Of a DNA stretch of 32,299 nucleotides, positions 29,973 through 32,299 are shown in pieces. The stretch lies in the NCBI GenBank assembly GCA_016764835.1, contig JAESRD010000104.1, positions 1 to 32,299 on the forward strand, given 5' to 3'. The notes below the pieces were generated by a model that did not search any database, was not told where the DNA came from, and saw only the letters and a list, made by a program, of their open reading frames with translations. Within the stretch, counting starts at the first letter, position 1. Each line of letters opens with the position of its first letter. The position numbers and the translations under genes are program-made. The DNA is from Paracoccaceae bacterium (lineage in GTDB: Bacteria > Pseudomonadota > Alphaproteobacteria > Rhodobacterales > Rhodobacteraceae).

Positions 29973-31135
29973 TAAAATGACCTCGGCATGTCGAGGACAT
30001 GTTCTGCTACATAGCTTAGAATGAGGTTGGTTGAGATCGGGGCGACTTGGTAGAGCCGGGTTTCGCGGAACTTGCGTTCAATGTCATATTCGCAGGCAAA
30101 GCCAAAGCCGCCGTGAAATTGTAGGCAGGCATTTGCGGCCTCCCAGCTTGCTTCGGCGGCAAGATATTTGGCCATGTTCGCCTCGGCGCCACAGGGCGCG
30201 CCGCTATCGAAAAGCTGGCAGGCTTTGTAGCGCATTAGGCTGGCGGCTTCGACATTGATAAAGGCCTTAGCAATCGGGAATTGAACGCCCTGATTTTGGC
30301 CAATGGGCCGGCCGAACACATTGCGTTCGCTGACATATTTTGTAACCCGGTCGGTAAACCAATACCCGTCGCCGACGCATTCTGCCGCGATCAAGGCGCG
30401 TTCAGCGTTTAGCCCGGTCATGATATATTTGAAACCCATGCCTTCTTCGCCGATCAGGTTTTCGGCTGGGATTTCGAGGTTTTCAAAGAACAGCTCATTG
30501 GTCTCATGGTTGACCATATTCTTGATCGGGCGCACCGACATGCCGCTTGCGATGGCCTTTTTCACATCGACGATAAAGATCGACAGACCTTCAGACTTTT
30601 TCTTAACCTCGCTCAGCGGTGTGGTCCGCGCCAACAGGATCATCAGGTCAGAATGTTGGACCCGACTGATCCAAACTTTTTGTCCGTTGATGACATAGGT
30701 GTCGCCTTTCTTTACCGCCATGGTCTTGATCTTGGTCGTATCTGTGCCGGTGGTCGGCTCGGTAACGGCCATGGATTGCAGGCGCAGCTCACCTGACGCA
30801 ATCTTGGGCAAATAATACTGGCGCTGCGCCTCAGAGCCGTGGCGAACTAAGGTGTTCATATTGTACATCTGCCCGTGACAGGCGCCAGAATTGCCACCGC
30901 TCCTGTTGATTTCTTCCATGATAACAGAAGCTTCTGTCAAGCCCAGACCGGAGCCGCCATATTCTTCAGGGATCAGTGCTGCCATCCAACCTGCCGCGGT
31001 TAGCGCATCAACAAAGGCTTCAGGATAGATGCGTTTGTCGTCAATTTCACGGTGATATTCGTCCGGAAACTCTTTGCATAGGGCGCGGACAGCATCGCGG
31101 ATGTCCTGAAATTCATCTGTTGGTTGAGTGTACAT
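29972..31135 (-). CDS. Acyl-CoA dehydrogenase
   Basis: The 387-aa reading from ATG 31135 (MYTQPTDEFQDIRDAVRALC) is preferred to the frame start at 31177, because GGAG stands seven bases before it. Family landmarks: LIPEEYGGSGLGLTEASVI (54-72), MAVTEPTTGTDTTKIKTMA (122-140), NGQKVWISRVQHSDL (150-164), ERNVFGRPIGQNQGVQF (270-286) and QFHGGFGFACEYDIERKFRE (339-358). Glu349 in ACEYD sits at the position of the catalytic base in medium-chain and isovaleryl-type enzymes. It oxidises an acyl-CoA to the 2,3-enoyl-CoA with FAD and electron-transfer flavoprotein. It is the first gene of the operon; a methylsuccinyl-CoA-like substrate would fit the downstream hydratase and lyase. Confidence 0.9.
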   Translation of the reverse strand: MYTQPTDEFQDIRDAVRALCKEFPDEYHREIDDKRIYPEAFVDALTAAGWMAALIPEEYGGSGLGLTEASVIMEEINRSGGNSGACHGQMYNMNTLVRHGSEAQRQYYLPKIASGELRLQSMAVTEPTTGTDTTKIKTMAVKKGDTYVINGQKVWISRVQHSDLMILLARTTPLSEVKKKSEGLSIFIVDVKKAIASGMSVRPIKNMVNHETNELFFENLEIPAENLIGEEGMGFKYIMTGLNAERALIAAECVGDGYWFTDRVTKYVSERNVFGRPIGQNQGVQFPIAKAFINVEAASLMRYKACQLFDSGAPCGAEANMAKYLAAEASWEAANACLQFHGGFGFACEYDIERKFRETRLYQVAPISTNLILSYVAEHVLDMPRSF

Positions 31136-31233
31136 TTTGGCGCTCCAGTGGGCCGAGTGGCGGTTGCGTTGGCCCATTTACACTGTTGTTTCTCACCTCT
31201 AGCTATACATCAAATACCATTTTGGCCTTACTG

Positions 31234-31252
31234 ATATAATTTTTTGTTATAT
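31234..31252. promoter_or_regulatory. Inverted repeat in the divergent lysR / acyl-CoA dehydrogenase promoter region
   Basis: ATATAA (31234-31239) and TTATAT (31247-31252) are perfect inverted arms around a 7-base centre of T and G. They lie in the 144-bp gap between the divergent genes, 28 bp before the LysR start. A LysR regulator usually binds such a region to control both itself and its neighbour, so this is the best operator candidate; AT-richness alone could also explain it. Confidence 0.4.
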
Positions 31253-31279
31253 ACTTGGCCAATAAATCTCGGGGCACTC

Positions 31280-32203
31280 ATGGACATTAAGCAACTTCGG
31301 TACTTTCAGGCGATTGTTGATGAGGGATCATTTTCGGCGGCGGCGCACCGGCTAAGGATTGCCCAACCCGCCTTGTCAAAACATGTGCAACGCATGGAGC
31401 TTGAGCTGGGGGTGACGCTGCTTTTGCGCCGACCGACCGGGATAGTGCCAACAGAGGCGGGTGCATTACTGGCCAAGCGCGGGCGCACCATTCTTGCGGA
31501 TCTGAACCGAATAAAGGACGATGTGCGCAGTATTGGGCAAGTGCCAACCGGCACTGTACGGCTCGGCTTGCCGGGAACAATTAGTGCGATACTGTCAGTG
31601 CCGTTGATCACAAAGTGCCTGCAATTATACCCCAATATCAAGATCATAATCGCCGAAGCAATGAGTGGTTTTGTTGAAGAATGGTTGTTGGAGGGGCGCG
31701 TCGATATCGCACTGCTTTACACAAAGATGGCCGAACGAAACGTGGCGTCAGAGCGGATGTTAGATGAACAATTGTTCCTGATCGCGCCCAATCATTTTCC
31801 AATGCCGCAGATAGTGCGTTTATCAGATCTGATCGCAGCACCGGTGATCTTGCCGAGCGGATCGCACGGGTTGCGAAAGCTGGTCAATGCGCAGCTGAAA
31901 GCTCGAAGACTGGCGGTTGAGCCCGTTATTGAAGTTGATTCCTATGAAAGCATCATTCGGTTGGTCGCGGGCGGGCACGGGCAATCGGTGTTGCCGCTAA
32001 ACGCTGTGTCGCAACATGCCAAGGCGCAGGCGTTTAGCATCAGGCAATTTTCTGCCCAAGATTTGTCGCGCACGGCCTATATCACCAAACTTTCGGACAG
32101 GCCCGAAACCCGAGCTGGGCAGGTTGTGGAAGAGCTGTTGCGTGCCGTGGTGGAGGAGCTGGTGACAGATAACATTTGGCAGGGCGCATCTATTGGCGGG
32201 TGA
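31280..32203 (+). CDS. LysR family transcriptional regulator, divergent from the CoA-pathway operon
   Basis: The 307-aa reading from ATG 31280 (MDIKQLRYFQAIVDEGSFSA) is preferred to the frame start at 31244, since LysR proteins begin at this phrase. The winged helix reads FQAIVDEGSFSAAAHRLRIA and QPALSKHVQRMELELGVTLL, followed by LRRPTGIVPTEAG. The effector domain (about 90-300) contains GTVRLGLPGTISAIL and VDIALLYTKMAERN. This type resembles the Nac/CynR-like and RipR-like group, whose members regulate neighbouring catabolic operons. It is divergently arranged with the acyl-CoA dehydrogenase operon, the classical LysR layout, so it probably activates that operon when the pathway intermediate is present. 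Confidence 0.9.
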   Translation: MDIKQLRYFQAIVDEGSFSAAAHRLRIAQPALSKHVQRMELELGVTLLLRRPTGIVPTEAGALLAKRGRTILADLNRIKDDVRSIGQVPTGTVRLGLPGTISAILSVPLITKCLQLYPNIKIIIAEAMSGFVEEWLLEGRVDIALLYTKMAERNVASERMLDEQLFLIAPNHFPMPQIVRLSDLIAAPVILPSGSHGLRKLVNAQLKARRLAVEPVIEVDSYESIIRLVAGGHGQSVLPLNAVSQHAKAQAFSIRQFSAQDLSRTAYITKLSDRPETRAGQVVEELLRAVVEELVTDNIWQGASIGG

Positions 32204-32238
32204 GCCTTTGGGAAATAGAGTGCGGGCACAATTGGTAG

Positions 32239-32299
32239 GTTGAAGTGGTCCGGCAAAATTGGACAGCTTGCCAAGATGTATCCAACACGAACGAATGGA
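32239..32299. mobile_element. Possible left end of an insertion sequence (incomplete)
   Basis: The final bases after the LysR gene look unlike the rest. TTGAAGTGGTCCGGCAAAAT followed by TGGACAGCTTG resembles the terminal inverted repeat type of IS3-related elements. An ATG at 32276 then opens MYPTRTNG to the end, which could be the start of a transposase OrfA. The window ends before any diagnostic residue, so this rests on general resemblance only. Confidence 0.3.

Overview
The window is a dense catabolic region from a proteobacterium, most likely a marine-type alphaproteobacterium. The evidence is a mid-50s GC content by eye, a TRAP transporter, a DUF1127 protein, a YqjI-like PadR regulator, a CaiB/BaiF CoA-transferase set and tightly overlapping operons. 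No rRNA, tRNA, CRISPR array or complete mobile element is visible. Most genes encode enzymes, with three regulators (PadR, LysR, LysR) and two transport systems.

Layout. 1-1756 (minus): a DUF2269 membrane protein cut by the left edge, preceded by an epimerase fused to a DoxX-like membrane domain. 2077-4275 (minus): a YqjI-like PadR regulator with a clear candidate operator, an 84-codon orphan frame and a LigM/DesA-type tetrahydrofolate-dependent aryl O-demethylase. 4409-4615 (minus): a DUF1127 protein with its own terminator. 4715-9660 (minus): a fumarylacetoacetase-family hydrolase, a two-domain class I extradiol-dioxygenase-like protein, a thiamine-diphosphate enzyme and an amidohydrolase. 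9832-13867 (minus): an operon of a VOC-glutathione-S-transferase fusion followed by TRAP dctP, dctQ and dctM, closed by a terminator. 14087-14638 (plus): a carboxymuconolactone-decarboxylase-like protein. 14635-18631 (minus): cupin, LysR, L-2-hydroxyglutarate oxidase and an MFS exporter. 18791-19846 (plus): an Ldh2-type dehydrogenase ending in a bidirectional terminator. 19915-21585 (minus): VOC protein, GlcG-like protein and a MetE-like barrel. 21841-24418 (plus): small protein, alpha/beta hydrolase, aldehyde dehydrogenase, small protein, terminator. 24522-26722 (minus): an aldehyde dehydrogenase overlapping a siderophore-interacting-type flavoprotein. 26886-27188 (plus): an ABM-family monooxygenase-like protein. 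27257-31135 (minus): acyl-CoA dehydrogenase, family III CoA-transferase, MaoC-type hydratase and CitE-type lyase, divergent from a LysR gene (31280-32203). The last bases may be the left end of an insertion sequence.

How it fits together (inference). Uptake by the TRAP system, glutathione chemistry by the VOC-GST fusion, O-demethylation, ring cleavage, hydrolysis of the cleavage product, oxidation of semialdehydes and CoA-dependent cleavage of a short dicarboxylate form a plausible route for a methoxylated aromatic or another oxygenated ring compound. Several steps point to 2-oxoglutarate (the oxidase LhgO and a possible alpha-ketoglutarate-semialdehyde dehydrogenase). The substrate cannot be read from the sequence, and the region may instead be several independent catabolic operons placed side by side. 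Its most unusual parts are the VOC-GST fusion tied to a transporter, a MetE-like protein without visible zinc ligands, the PadR-controlled O-demethylase, and two unrecognised small genes in the hydrolase/aldehyde-dehydrogenase operon.
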